The notes beneath the pieces were generated by a model that did no database searches, was not told the origin of the DNA, and saw only the letters and a list, made by a program, of their open reading frames with translations. From Distichodus sexfasciatus (taxonomy: Eukaryota; Chordata; Actinopteri; Characiformes; Distichodontidae): a stretch of DNA of 64,000 bases. The DNA is taken from positions 6,942,319 through 7,006,318 of the forward strand of contig JAVGVS010000007.1 of assembly GCA_032718565.1 (NCBI GenBank). The letters run 5' to 3'. The position numbers and the translations under genes were made by a program. Positions 34,301 through 46,960 of the stretch are shown here, piece by piece; position 1 is the stretch's first letter; each line of letters begins with the position of its first letter.

Positions 34301-37300
34301 TGCAGAGATGGCAGATCTAATCTGGGGCAGTGTTCCTTAACCCAGGTCACTTAGTGTCCTTTAACATCCTTTACACAGTTGTTCCTATACCAGGAGGTGA
34401 TATTCTGGGTCAGGAATATCATGTGTAACTTACCTTCATGTAGTGCTGGGCGATAAAACGATCTTGATATTTTATCGAGAAAAATGTGATGACGATAACG
34501 ATGATAAACTAAGCTATAAAATTCGATCATACTTGTTTGTCCACTATGCGACAGCGCGTTGAAATAGACAGTATCTTTGGCCAATCACGTAGCTTGGCAT
34601 AACGCCAGCACAACAGCCAATCGCGCCCAATGATGCGAATTTGCCCATAACATACGAAAAAGCCGCGTGGTAAACATAAGTGGTTGCGTGCCGAGATATG
34701 CTTAACGTTCAGAGCGCTTCTCAGCGTTCTCTTGACACATCCACTGAGCATGTCGTCATAAATTTATGAGAGTTGCAACACCAGCAAAAATTGGGGCGGC
34801 TGTATGTTAAAGTTTTGTCACGTGACGTCAGCATCGTTGTTTACTATCAACACGGCTGAACGGTTTTGCCGTTTTTTCTCTTCCTCATTTCAAATGTTTT
34901 CTCTCACTGCCGCTTTCTACTTCCTCCTCTTCTTCTGTCACTTAACGGCAGACTTGGCGTTTTATGGTGTACACTGCCACCTGTTGGAGTCCTCAAGATT
35001 AAGCGCAAGCGCACCCGTCACGTAGCGTTATGTCGCAACCCTTAAAAAAGATGTCGCGGTGAGTGAAAAAGGGGGGGTTCAAATGCAGCGCTTTATAGTT
35101 ACGGCGGACGCTTTGACAACAAATGCCTCCTGGGAAAAAACGAATAAAATACGAACGTGAAAGTACCAGATGACGCTTTTCGTAACTTAGCAACAACAAG
35201 CACCGAGAAAGCGCTCTGGAAGTGAGGTGTTGACAGCTCTCTTTAGCTGTTCTTTGGTGGCGACAATTTTTTTTTTGCCCCAGTTCTCAGGGCTCTTCAA
35301 GTAGAAATTTGTTGAAAATTATTTGTTTAATATTGTTTGATTATTTTAACTTGTTCATTCAGTCTGTATAAGAATCCAAAAAACCAAAACATAAAAAAAA
35401 AACATATGACAATATATCATGATAATTATCGAAATCGATCAATATGACAAAAAAATATTGTGATAATGTTTTTGTTCATGTCGCCCAGCTCTACCTTCAT
35501 GTATGAAGTCTGAGTGTATTTAAATGTTGGCTGTGTGCAGGTCATACGCCGTTTAAGAGAGCGTGGGGAACCTGTGCGTCTGTTTGGGGAGACGGATTAC
35601 GATGCTTTTCAGAGACTGCGCAAGATCGAGATCCTTGCACCTGAAGTGAATAAGGCAAGTTGCCACCTATTTACTTAAACAACTTCTTTCAGACACGGTG
35701 TTGGCACAGAAACAGTTAAGATTGACTCTCTTTTGTGTTCAGGGATTGAGGAATGATTTAAAAGCTGCCATGGATAAGATCGATCAGCAGTACCTGAATG
35801 AAATCGTGGGAGGACAGGAGACAGGAGATCTGGACACACAGCACGACCTCAAAGTACACGAAGAAAACACCACCATAGAAGAGCTGGAGGTAACTTTAAT
35901 AATGGTTAAGTACTTACTGTCTAAGCATTGATCAGGAATTTTTGTAGAGAAAGTAAATAGTGATTTTATGTCGTGAATTGTGTGAGTTCAGGTTTCAGCC
36001 AGCAGAGAGTGCTGTGGTTCCAATCCTGACTTGCTTCGTTCTGTTAAATACAATATAAATCTGTCTCGCTCTTCTGGTTTCAAACAGTGGTCAGCACTTA
36101 ATATACTATTAAATTATTTTACCACTTGTATTGTAAAACTGGATTATTGACTATTCATAACCACTGCAATACACCTGCAGGCTCTGGGGGCGTCTCTGGG
36201 CACTGAAAATGATGTTCGAGACATGGACATCATAGATAAAGTGCTACGGGTAGGATATGTCGCATTGGTGTTTGAACTAAGTTTCCTGTTTTGGGTTGTA
36301 ATGTGAATCCTATGCTAATTATTATATTTCTGTGTACAGTTTTTGCTCGGTGTGTGGGCTAAGGACCTGAATAGCAGGGAGGATCATGTTAAACGCAGTG
36401 TACAGGGAAAACTGGCCAGCGCCACACAGAAGCAGACAGAATCTTACCTCAAACCTCTCTTCCGAAAACTACGCAAGAAGGTACATATCATTGCCAAACT
36501 CCATTCTGAGGGATTACAGGAGGTGAAGTTCACTAAAGCTAACCAGTTCTTTCTTTTGTTTTTCAGAATTTGTCTGCAGATATTAAGGAATCCATTACAG
36601 ACATCATAAAGTTTATGTTGGAGAGGGAGTATGTCAAGGTGAGTCTAATAGTCTTGGGTTAATTTGTGTGATGGTATATGATTTTCTTTTATATATTTAT
36701 AACTGATCTTGATCATGAAAACTTATCAAAAACATCTTATTTATTTCTAAAGTTTAGTATGATTAAATTGTACTGACTTCTTACACAGCACACATACACA
36801 GCTACTCCATACACAAACACTCTTTCGAGGAAAAGTACATTTCATTGCATGTCTCTTGTGTGTATGTAAGTCTTATATTCTGTAATGCAAATTCATACTC
36901 TATATTTTGTTTGACGTTGTATTGTCTTATATGTTCTTGTGTGATTTATAATTACATACTTGTTTTTTTAAAGACAAAAACTGGCAGTTATTGTTGACTG
37001 GTGCTATACTGTAGAAAGCTGATTTAGATACTAATAAAAGCCCATTTGCTTCGGCTGCAGGCGAATGATGCGTATTTACAGATGGCGATAGGAAACGCGC
37101 CATGGCCAATTGGTGTGACCATGGTGGGTATCCACGCTCGTACCGGGCGAGAGAAGATCTTCTCGAAACACGTCGCCCACGTTCTCAACGATGAAACCCA
37201 GAGAAAGTACATTCAGGTTCGTGCCTAACATAGACGTTTGTGCAGTTTTTGTAATGCTTGTTAAGTGTAGATGTGTTTTCATAACTTTTCCTCCCTTCTG

Positions 37301-37396
37301 TTTTGCTCTCTTTAGGGTCTGAAGAGGTTAATGACGATCTGTCAGAAACATTTCCCCACAGACCCTTCAAAATGTGTGGAATACAACGCTCTCTGA
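31366..37396 (+). CDS. prpf18: pre-mRNA-splicing factor 18, complete
   Basis: A U5 snRNP-associated factor needed for the second step of splicing (exon joining). Coding exons: 31366-31431, 32292-32369, 33721-33831, 35541-35654, 35743-35889, 36181-36249, 36340-36480, 36567-36638, 37061-37216, 37316-37396. Without the optional microexon (32987-33013) the protein is 344 aa, against 342 in human as I recall. It starts MDILKAEIARKRKLLEEKEL. The PRP4-like motif is in [20 protein letters not shown]. The Prp18 domain is marked by VKRSVQGKLASATQKQTESY, NAPWPIGVTMVGIHARTGRE and LNDETQRKYIQGLKRLM; it ends KCVEYNAL. The intron after 35654 uses a GC donor (AAG|GCAAGT). AATAAA signals lie at 37514 and 37527. 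The long intron before 35541 holds a hAT-like element. Confidence 0.96.
32987..33013 (+). CDS. prpf18: candidate 27-nt microexon of prpf18
   Basis: An unusually long pyrimidine tract (about 32935-32975) leads to TTACAG, then 27 nt encoding VAKEQPVTQ in the reading frame of the flanking exons, then CAG|GTAGGG. Inclusion would give CGYT-VAKEQPVTQ-KTEKSKEE with no frame change (353 aa in total). The human protein has no clear counterpart, so it may be optional or fish-specific. The evidence is splice signals and frame only. Confidence 0.45.
34441..35493. mobile_element. non-autonomous hAT-like element with target duplication
   Basis: It is bounded by exact 8-bp copies of CCTTCATG (34433-34440 and 35494-35501). 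The ends are inverted (TAGTGCTGGGCGA at the left; CGCCCAGCTCTA at the right), and subterminal ATCGATA-type motifs are present at both ends. At 1053 bp it has no recognisable transposase frame. Inserted 47 bp upstream of a prpf18 exon. Confidence 0.85.
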
Positions 37397-37913
37397 CTCG
37401 CTCAAGAAATACACACTCTCCTACACACAAATACACACCCTCTCACACAGAAACAATCCATCATTTTTTGTAAATATATTATGTATTGTAAATATTACAA
37501 GGTTATTAGTCAAAATAAAATTGTGAAATAAAACCTTAAATTGCCCTGGCTGTTCAGTGATTAGTGAGTGTACGAGTGTTAGAGGAGAGAGTGAGGAAGT
37601 CGGAATGCTGACAGGAAAACAGTTGTCTGGATGCTTAGGTCATGCCTACTGAGAACTATCCTATATTTTTACTGGTTCAAGATTCTTTATTTTGAGAAAC
37701 AAATGCTAGAGTTAAATTAAGATGACTGCTTTTTGGTTTCACTTAAGTAGTTATAAAGTTGTTAAGCTAAATCTGCATCAAGACCTTTCTTTAACAAAGT
37801 CAAAATTTCATATACTTGAATACTTGTCATCTTAAGTATATTCATTGTCTGATAAAGTTCTTTGCTACTGTTCTGTGCTGAGGATCTCCAAATACAAGGA
37901 ATATACCCATATA

Positions 37914-38195
37914 CAGGTAGATCCCGACTTACGATGGAAATGCGTTCCGATGATCCCATCGTAACTTGAAAATCTCAGTCGAGAAACACCAAAAGCAAAG
38001 GAATAACATGCTCTCACACCAAGACAACTGGACAACTGGCAAGAGTGAGGCAATGTCACAAGGCAGGAGATGCGTACATGCACGTCCCAACATAACGCAT
38101 GTACTGCTACATTTGCCTGCCGTGTTAAACTATTTGGTTGTATCGCTATCGTCATTGTAAGATCAAAAAATTGTAAGTAGAACCATCATAAGTAT
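37914..38195. repeat. degenerate dispersed repeat
   Basis: CAGGTAGATCCCGACTTACG and ATCCCATCGTAACTTGAAAA, with GTAAGATCAAAAAATTGTAA on the other side, match a fish repeat pattern whose ends speak of TTACGA / TCGTAA units. Class uncertain. Confidence 0.45.
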
Positions 38196-39229
38196 ATAAA
38201 GCATGATCACCTTCACCCAGCACTCATTTTTATTTAATGGGATTGAGAAACATGCTAGAATTGAAAAAACAGTCACTGCACTGCATGGTATTGCTGTTTC
38301 ATATACTGTACGTGGGTATTTCTTGTATTTGAAGATCTTCTGTAAGGAATAGTAGCAACTTTTATACCAGAGAGTCAATATACGCAAGATGACAAGTAAT
38401 CAAATATATCTGTTGGAGTCAGCCAAAATTGACTTTCTTAACGAATGGAAATTGAGGTTTAATAACTTAATATACATATAAGTTCTGTAGCCACATTAGC
38501 TGTCAGACTTCCACAGACGTCACAATCAGCTATTTAGAACTGTGTCAATAAATATTTTTAATTTGGAAAAATGTACAAGTAAATCGAGAGTAGGGACCAG
38601 CTAAGCACTGACATTAACACCATTATGGCAGGAAGGCATGGGAGAGCGACAGACTGAGCATGATGGGAATGAGATTATCTTTCTATTTGTTTAACTGTGT
38701 TTATAACTCTTTCATGGTAACCCCATTTGTGTTTATCAATGATTCATAAGGCCATGACAAGGTGAAGCCCCAGCTCTCCTAAAACAGACAAACTTACAGC
38801 AATTACTTGTTTTCTTTTTGACCTCAAGACCCGCTTCTGAATTCTTTTACAAATCTCACTGCTCAAGAATTTCCCACAACAGGGGACAGGAAGTGTTGAT
38901 TCACAGGAAGATTGGAAGACTTCCTGCTCCTAGAACAACATTGCACTCAAAAAACCAAAACATAGCCACTATATATTTTTGCACTGCTGCTACTTATTTG
39001 CACAACCATTGAACACAATGTATATAATCACTGGTCACCTTCTAACTTGCACAGAATCTAGTTCACTGCTGCTGTTACAATATCTGCACAAACTTAATAC
39101 AACTTAAATGTTAGTCAGACGTTTTAAGAGATACTGTTTTATCAATAGACTGGATATAGAATTTTTTTCATACTGAAACCTATTGTTACTAACCTCACGC
39201 ACATTCAGTGTAAAAGTCAATTTCCACTT

Positions 39230-39480
39230 TTGTAGGTTAATACTGCATCCAAATTGTCTCTCTTTCTACTTCTATTTTTAGTTTAAAGTTTATATTTAAT
39301 ACTCCATTTCTAGTTTAAAATGTATATTTTGTATTCTGTTCATATATTGTTTAATCTATGTGCCCTATTTGTTTTTGGTTTCCTGTTTCTTGTTGCACTG
39401 TGAAAACTGGAGCCACGTCGTCTCGTCTCTGTGTATCTGTACAGTATATAACAGAGATGATAAAGTTTACTCTGACTTGA
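39230..39480 (+). mobile_element. retrotransposon-like 3' tail
   Basis: Same family as 28030-28760 and 51000-51165, here uninterrupted: TCTACTTCTATTTTTAGTTT through GAGCCACGTCGTCTCGTCTC to GATAAAGTTTACTCTGACTT, ending in a TTGACTTTGACT tail. Confidence 0.65.
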
Positions 39481-39602
39481 CTTTGACTATATTTCAGTGC
39501 AGTTTTGCCATGTTCAGGTTGTCAACATGGTCACAGTAAAAATGCTGCAGTTTGCCCGTCACAAAGTCCACTGCAAACATTACTGCGGTGTGAACCTTTA
39601 CT

Positions 39603-40219
39603 GGTCTCACGGTCCGATATGATTACGATTATCAGGTCAACGATTTGATTCGATACAATATTTCAATGCCTCACGATGTATCCCATCGACCTAACCCTAA
39701 CCCTAACCCTAACCCTAACCCTACTTCACTTTGTACGCAGATTGGGCATGGATCACAGATCGGACAGCCATAGTTATTACCAGGATGTTCTTTTAAACTA
39801 GAATTTTATGCCATAGCCAGAAAATCACCAGGCAATGTAATTTTGAAATAATCCTGGGGTTCCCAACTGGTTCTGACCACCATTTGAGACTAAGCAGTAG
39901 TCTGCACCTGTCCACTGTGCGTCCTTGAGGGTGTGGACGTTTTTTTCCTATTACTTTTTAGATATTTTCATTTAACTCATTATTCATAAAGATGCCCAAG
40001 TCGTCCAGAAATGTTCTGAAAAACAAATAAAATGGAATAATTTTCAAAACGTGATTTCTTTAGTGAAACTGGATTGCATGTCACAGACCACCAGGGGGCA
40101 GCGGACCACTGGTTGAAACCCGCAATATAATCGATTATGGTCTGCCACTGCATCGATGCAGAATCATCCCACGTCTACATCGTGATGCATCGACTATGTG
40201 ATTAATTTCAACACCCCCA
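39603..40219. mobile_element. degenerate element with CGAT-rich ends
   Basis: The left part reads GATTTGATTCGATACAATAT and CACGATGTATCCCATCGA. The right part reads ATCGTGATGCATCGACTATG and GATTAATTTCAACACCCC. The two sides look like decayed inverted copies of a common fish DNA element. The telomere-type repeat at 39690-39723 sits inside it. Confidence 0.5.
39690..39723. repeat. interstitial telomere-type repeat (CCCTAA)n
   Basis: Between five and six uninterrupted copies of CCCTAA (TTAGGG on the minus strand) at 39690-39723, directly following CACGATGTATCCCATCGA. There is no other telomeric sequence in the window. Confidence 0.9.
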
Positions 40220-40895
40220 GCAAACAGTAATACACAGATCTCACAACGTTCTAATAAAACTGTGCTTCAGCATCTTCCTTACTCACTCTTCCCAAGAGGT
40301 TAGTAGAATAGTTCCAAGTCCAAGCAAACGATTCCCAGGCATTTTAGATCAGACTATGAGAGTTTTCATTATTTCTTTCCACCTCTCACTTTCATTCTCC
40401 ATCATCAAACATGGCGTTTTCCCTCTATAGGCTTACTTTCCTCTTCCTGGCCAGATGCTTTCAAAATTATTCATTGCGTCTTTCATTCTACGCACACACC
40501 TACTCACATACACTCACACGTACATACCCAGATGCCTGGATGTTGTGACCTTCCTTCTGGTGGAGTTGCAGCAGTTCTCTCGCAGGGGCCAGGAGAAAGG
40601 CCAGACTCCAGCCCCCAGCAGGCCTTGCTGTAGTTTCCATGGTGATGAGAGGCCTGTGAATCCAAACACACCACCCCCCAAAACTGTCACATAGCGTCAG
40701 AGGAAACACACACACATTCTCTGAAAAAGCATCCTTACGCTACATTCTCACGGCATGTGGGAGTAACACACACACTTTTGCTGAGGGAATAACAACTTCC
40801 AGCTGCTGTCGAAAGCCAGAACGAAACACTCGCCCCAGACTATTCAGGGTTGCTACGGAAACGCTGTGCAGGAAGAACTGGACTTTATTAGCATG

Positions 40896-40896
<1 letters not shown>

Positions 40897-40924
<28 letters not shown>
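40897..40924. repeat. GT microsatellite
   Basis: About 24 bp of GT repeats followed by GCGCGC. Confidence 0.85.
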
Positions 40925-40926
<2 letters not shown>

Positions 40927-42517
40927 CAGGGACGAGCTAACAATAACTAAACATGCAGAATGCTTGGGAGCTGACCATAAGTCACTCATGTTGATTTGAC
41001 TTCAGACTCTCTACACCTGCAGACGTTCAGAGGTAAATACAGTAAATTAAATAAAAACAGAGTCAAAGACAACATACAAAAAGACTGCACACAGTAGTCA
41101 ACAGCTCAGACTACACAATAGGACAACATCCAACTCAACAGAGGCCAGTTATCCAGTGTTTACTCTCCACGTTGCCCATTTATCAGGGAGCCATTGTCCG
41201 AGTTGCACACATCGTTCTGGAAGTCCACCGCAAATAAACATCCTTCGGAGGGCGTCGCAAAATCAGCACATAATGACCAAAGCTGGATGAAAGAGAGAGG
41301 AGAGACTCACGAAAGCTTGTTGCATAACTCATCGTGACCCTTTTAAGGCAGGATATGATGGTGGGTTTAGTAAAACGCAGCTGAGTCACTGCAGCCTCCA
41401 CCTGCAGGAATGACAAAGTCACTGTGGATAAAGAAGAAGACCGACTTTACCCCGAGACTGCCAGTAACAGAGCTGACCTTCGTGAGCTGGACACGGCAAT
41501 ACGGCAAGGAAGTGGGTTTTAAGGGAGTTTTTGAAATGCATGAAATCCCAGTGTGCTGACTTCACAAGTTTTCCATTATGCTAAAGGAAAGTCTGATAAG
41601 AGAACCAGATGCGCACATAGAAATGGAGGGATCGTCTCGATTAAAAACGTCCCTAAGTTGTTAGTTTGGGCAAAACTGAACAAATATGACTGTAAAGCAA
41701 AATTATTTGAAAGCTACTTCAACAGTTGATGCTACATTTAATCAGACTAAGAACAAAGAAGCTGGTGTGTGATTTTGTTCACTTACTGAACAGGATAGAA
41801 AGTGAATGGGAGAGGGGGGACTGTGGATCTTGGCTGGGCCCCACTTCAACAGCTGCTGGAGACACACACCACTGGGTGGATTACTAACCCAGGATAAAGG
41901 TATTCCCACAAAAAAGTCATATCCTGATATCTTTAACAGTGCACTTCAGACTTCTAGCACATTAAAGGCCTTCATTTTATCAAAACATAACGTAAACACT
42001 TGCGTTCAAGGCCAAACTTTTTTGCCACTGATCAAACTGCGTCCTGTCCCGTCGTCTCCAAGCGTCAAGCAGCGTCGTGGTCATCTTGAAGCCCGTGCTG
42101 CGAAAAAGAAAAGGAAGATGTTCATCAAGACGTTTGCCTAATTGCTCATTATCAGAAATGAGTGTGACACATTGTGACCCGCCTCCTCAAAAAACAGTCC
42201 CTCCAGGATTCTCCCGGCTCTTTTTGAGGTTGTTGCGGCCTAAAATGCCTGATTTTTGCAAAAGCCTTTCCAGAAGATTTCGATGAAAGTTGCGGTGTTT
42301 TTAGCCTCTTTGTTGTAATTAAGTTGCTGGAGCAAGTCAAAGTGGCGGAAAAAAGTTGCGATTATTTCCCCCATTTGTAATTATTCTTTATTCTTTAACA
42401 ATTCATTTAAATTAACCACAAAAAAAAAAACATTTAGTTATTTCTGAAGGTAAACGTGTTGAAATTGGCTGAATTTGCTAATAGTTAATCCTGGAGGGTA
42501 TAAAGATGCACTTTGTG

Positions 42518-42625
42518 GTAGTGATGGGAAGACACGGGCTTTTTTTTTTTTTTTTTAAGAGAACCGGTTCTTATGGCTCGACTCACTAACAAGAACCGAC
42601 TCTTTCGGTCCCAAGTGGCTCTTCA
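42518..42625. repeat. dispersed repeat fragment (GAACCGGTTC type)
   Basis: AGTGATGGGAAGACACGGGC, a T run, then AGAGAACCGGTTCTTATGGC and AAGAACCGACTCTTTCGGTC. The repeated GAACCG and ...GGCTC units mark a known style of fish DNA repeat; the class is not assigned. Confidence 0.5.
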
Positions 42626-42914
42626 GATTTTTTGTTGCTTAAATTAATTTATTACCTAGAATAATGTAAAATTATGCTAAATTACTAATGTACAAAACAT
42701 ACATTATATCATTTGTATATTATTTATATGGATTATTATACTCAACATGGAACAAATAGTGCTACAAAATACATTTAAAGTGCAAAAACAAATACCCATC
42801 TCAATTTGACAAACGATCCAGTCTCTGATTGTATGTATAACATTTATAAACTTTTAACTATTTAGTTAAAAACTCTGTCGCGCTCTCAGAAAATAATAGA
42901 CAGAGAGAGGAAAT

Positions 42915-43174
42915 AAACAACCGGAGCCTATCGCGGGAATTTACGGGAGCAAGGCAGGGAACAACCCTGGGCAGGCGCCAACACACCGCAGTGCACACAC
43001 ACCTTACGGGGCCAATTTAGAATTACCAATTAACCTATATTGCATGGCTTCGGAGGAAACCCACGCAAACACGGGACAGCATGCAAGCTCCACACAGAGG
43101 GGCTGTGGTCGTCCCCGGGGTTCGAACCCAGGACCTTCTCTCTGGGAGGCAGCAGCGCTAACCACTGTGCCGCT
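42915..43174 (-). mobile_element. SINE of the GGCGGCACGGTGG type
   Basis: The minus strand begins AGCGGCACAGTGGTTAGCGC, with a B-box region GGGTTCGAACCCCGG, followed by the TGTGGAGCTTGCATGCTGTC and GTTTCCTCC-type body also found at 48919-49253. The copies are clearly related but diverged. Confidence 0.8.
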
Positions 43175-43349
43175 CTTGTACTTATCATTCTTACTTTACT
43201 TTACTAGCTAGTAATAAAAGGAATCTTCCAAAATCAGTGTATTTTAAGCACTTACCTATAGGTTTTCATGCATGTTTTCTTGACTGTGTAGATACTGACT
43301 TGTACTCAGACAGGGTTTGAAGTCTTGGTTTAAAATTATGAAGCGCTAA

Positions 43350-43395
43350 TGAATGTCACTGGATAAGAGTCTCAGTCAAATGCCATAAATGTAAA
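43350..43395 (+). mobile_element. SINE tail fragment
   Basis: TGTCACTGGATAAGAGTCTC followed by AAATGCCATAAATGTAAAT, the tail form shared by the SINE at 4390-4590. Confidence 0.5.
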
Positions 43396-45696
43396 TCTAT
43401 TACACTTTAGTGCAACATTAACTTTACTTCAGTTGAAAACAATTACATGGAATTGTGTTCAAGAGCAAAAACCTAGGCATTTCTTTAAATCTGGATTTCG
43501 GATGATCTGTTAAAGACTGCTAATGTGCCACAATACTTTTTATACTTGACAAGTTGTCAGTAAGTTCAAGGTTGCAACAAACATTTTTCTTTTTTGAAGC
43601 TCTTCCATAAAATAAAAGCACTCCTCCCTTAAAGGCCACGCCTCACTCGCAAAAACCAGAACCAGGCTTTCTCCCTACAGTAGAATTACATATTCATGAA
43701 GAATTTAATTTCAATGTGACCTGGGGGGACACTGTGAAGAGGAGCAAAAACACAAGCAATCATCGTCGCCTTCCACTCAGACTCCTGTTCTGAATAATAA
43801 TGAAAATATATTCATTAAGTATTCATATTATTCTGCTCATCAGCATGCAGTAGATTAGCACTTTTTTCAGTGAGTTGAACAATGACCTTAACCGAGACAA
43901 GAGGCTTGACCTCAAAACTACAAAAATAATCCACACTTGAGTTTAGAGAACATTCAGCAATAATTTATTTTCATAATCTCAAGAACCACCACATTTCGCA
44001 TCTGGAAAATTCAGTATCAGTTGCCAACAACACGGTTTTTGAAAAATGTAAAGTTACTATACAAATTTTTTAATAGAAAAAGAATAAATTAACCGTGGAA
44101 TTTGGTTATTTCTCCCAATGATTCCACATTTTTTTCTACAACACCGTTATAATGTGTCCGGTTATGTTTGAACTGAACTCCATAAACTTTGAAACATGCT
44201 ATATTGTCAGGATGAGGAAGTGACCGACAGTTTTTAGTAACTAACATCCTTCATTTTGCACAACTTGTATTAAAACTATTGACAACAGTTAGGAAAAGTC
44301 TACAAGCTAGGAAACAATGTGGTAACTGGTCATCCTGTGGCACCTGAAAGGGTTGTTACTATGTTCCAACCAAATGAGCAGAAAAACAAATACTGATAAA
44401 AAAAAATTAAAACATCTGAACAATTTTTTTCTCATCTTTTAAAATAACCCCGACAGGTTTCTGTAGCCTTTTCCATATATGTTGATAAATGTGTTAGTTA
44501 TTCTTTTGATATAAAAGGTTTAGGTTTGTTATTAAATACAGGTAGGCATGAGAGGATGAGGACAGAACACACTTTTCTGGTTGAGTGGGAAGGTAATCAC
44601 AAGGCTAATCATCGCAATGGGAGTGAGAGTTATGAAAGGTGAAAGTGAGAAAGACTGTGAGTTTGGTTTTTTGTTTTCTTCAATACGATGCACAATGAAG
44701 ATTGAGCATGCGAGGTAACAGGGTAGAAACGCCAAATAGGATCAGGCCTCCAAACCACTGAAATTTAATATTGGTTCAGGAGACAGAATTATACTGAAAC
44801 GGGTAACAAGCCAGATCTGAAGCCAAAATCTTACATGTAACATATAATAACTGATATTCCACTGCCAAAACCGTTGTGAACCTTTTTTAAGAGACAACAC
44901 AAATATGGGAACACAGAAAGATCTGTTGCCAGGTGTTTATACTGCTGGAATGGAAAATGGATGTTTTAATTGAAAAAAAAGGATAAAGGTGTGCTTTTAG
45001 ATATCCATTTATCCCAAAGTCCTCCACTGCTAAGTGTCCCAGTGTGGGTGAGTGTGTTTATGTGAATTCTGGGATTTTATACCATGCAGGAAGTTGTATA
45101 AAAGTGGTCTAGTCACTGTATGGCTTGGCACGTTTTCCTCCATCAAAAGGAGACCGAGCAGAAAAGGAGAAAAAGGAGGAGGAGGAGGAGGGGGGAAAAG
45201 GGCAATTGGTTTGGGTTTAAAATCTCGCTGACTGCGCGATGTAAAAAAAAAACCCCAAAAAACACACACACAACACAAACACCCTGTTTCCCTCCCAGAT
45301 TCAGAGTCTGACGTGAGACTGCTCACAGCTTACTGTGACTGCCGAATTTTTTTCCTTTAAAACTTTCTGAAATTCAACTGGAATGCCCTACGTTCTAGGA
45401 AGAGAGGTAAGATCATTAGAGAGAGAGAGAACTGAGTTGGTCAGTAACTATATTATGAAGTGTGCCCCTTAGACGTTGTGCTCTCACAGCTTCATCGTAA
45501 TGTGGCTTTACCAGCGCCGACCGTGAACTGTCGCACCTCTGGTTGGCAGTAAAGGAAAATCTAAATGATCTAAAAGACCTAATTCCTACCCATGCCTTGA
45601 ACAAGATCGTTGTTGATCAGGGTTTACAAAATTGTCAGACAAATGGATGGTGAAGGTAAAAAGGCTTGTGAGCTTGGGAGCTGTTCAAGGCTGTGA

Positions 45697-45770
45697 CAGT
45701 ACAGTACAGTAGAGTACAGTACAGAAAAGTGGGCTCGCAGCAGGGCATTGTGGGATTTATAGTTCATCCG
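45697..45770. repeat. AGTAC tandem repeat next to a ZNF143-like motif
   Basis: Several AGTAC units (ACAGTACAGTACAGTAGAG and following) at about 45697-45725, with related GTACAGTAC at 45770 and 45860. In between, GGGCATTGTGGGATTTATAG reads in reverse as CTATAAATCCCACAATGCCC, resembling a ZNF143-type site. Confidence 0.5.
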
Positions 45771-46149
45771 TGTACAGTACAGGCTCGGAGCACCATGGTA
45801 GTTGGCAGGTTGCCGGTAGTTGAAAGTACACTGGTTGCTGCCTGAGAGAGTGAGCGGTACGTACAGTACGTTATCATCGATTAGAGCCTAAAACAAGTCA
45901 AGCTCTGGAGGAAAAAAATAACTACAGCTCAGCTGACCTCCAGCTAAAGGTGACGAGGAGCAGTTTCCCAAAAACCAAAAACCCAGTGTATTATGAAGAA
46001 CACCTTTTAGGAATTCTCAGCCGAAAAATGCTAACATGGATAACAGTGTGTGATATCTAACAGCATATTTTTGGCATTTCTTCTCCAAAGTAATTTCCAT
46101 TTTCAAACTTAAGTCTTACAGGGGAAATCTGCGCTTCAAGGCCTTGATA

Positions 46150-46260
46150 TACTGGCCGAGTGGTGGTAGTGCTGGAGGTAGAATAAAGCCAGACTTCTCT
46201 TGGTCCATATCCGAATATCCTACCCCTAGACCACAACCACAACCCCCTCCTAGAAAAGTC
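46150..46260 (-). mobile_element. SINE head fragment
   Basis: AGTGGTGGTAGTGCTGGAGG and CCTACCCCTAGACCACAACC (plus strand) match the head region of the SINE copies at 52410 and 54590. Body and tail are absent. Confidence 0.5.
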
Positions 46261-46726
46261 AGTGGGGCAGTAAGTTGCCTGCAGTTCCGACTTTAATTCA
46301 CTGTGAGCCATATTTGCATTTTCGGGAGCAGTACCCTTTCACATTTAGACAGTTTATGGGAATCAGGACACTGCTCAGTTTACAGCCATCTCTTCTATCT
46401 GAAGTATAGCAAATATGCTGCTAAAATGTCTAAATGAAACCCAGACAAATGAACCATAAATGAACATTATGCACAGACAGAGACCACAAGCCCCAAAATC
46501 ATTTCACCTACTTCCTATAAATGACAATCTCCTCTCCTATTGAAGGAACTGAGACATTCATCCACATGCAGCTCTGGAACGTCAACAGCACAATTTGGAT
46601 TCTATGTTAAAAGGCAAATCGTTGTGCTGACACAGAGATTAACAATCTGCTTAATTAAAAACTCCTAATGCCTAGTCTGAAATTTTGGGCATGATTCTCA
46701 TTAGATAGGTAAAAGTTTGTTAAAGA

Positions 46727-46960
46727 CCGATTCACCCTGTGATCGAAAGGTCGTCGGTTCGAATCCCTGACAGGTAAAGGTACCACTGAGGTACTCATGA
46801 GCAAAGTACCGTCCCCAAGCACTGCTCCCCAAGCGCTGCCCATGTCAGCTGCCCACTGCTCTTTCACGGATGGGTCAAATGCAGTGATCACATTTCATTG
46901 TGGTGCACTGTGTGCTGTGTTGTGTTCACAACAATTAATAATCACTCACTTTTACTTTGA
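46727..46960 (+). mobile_element. tRNA-derived SINE (GGTACTCATGAGCAA family)
   Basis: The head has GGTCGTCGGTTCGAATCCC. The body reads ACCACTGAGGTACTCATGAG, CAAGCACTGCTCCCCAAGC and GGATGGGTCAAATGCAG. The tail ends TCACTCACTTTTACTTT. Confidence 0.8.

Noticed and set aside
41183..41422. 79-aa minus-strand frame ending near an apparent donor
   Set aside because: No recognised homology and no partner exon in the right phase.
41806..42141. 111-aa plus-strand frame with a lysine-rich end
   Set aside because: No homology, and it starts in ordinary intergenic sequence; the basic tail comes from a short A/G-rich stretch.
45745..45770. Promoter of an unknown gene based on a ZNF143-like motif
   Set aside because: The motif alone, without CpG enrichment or a following exon, is not enough; noted only inside the repeat entry.
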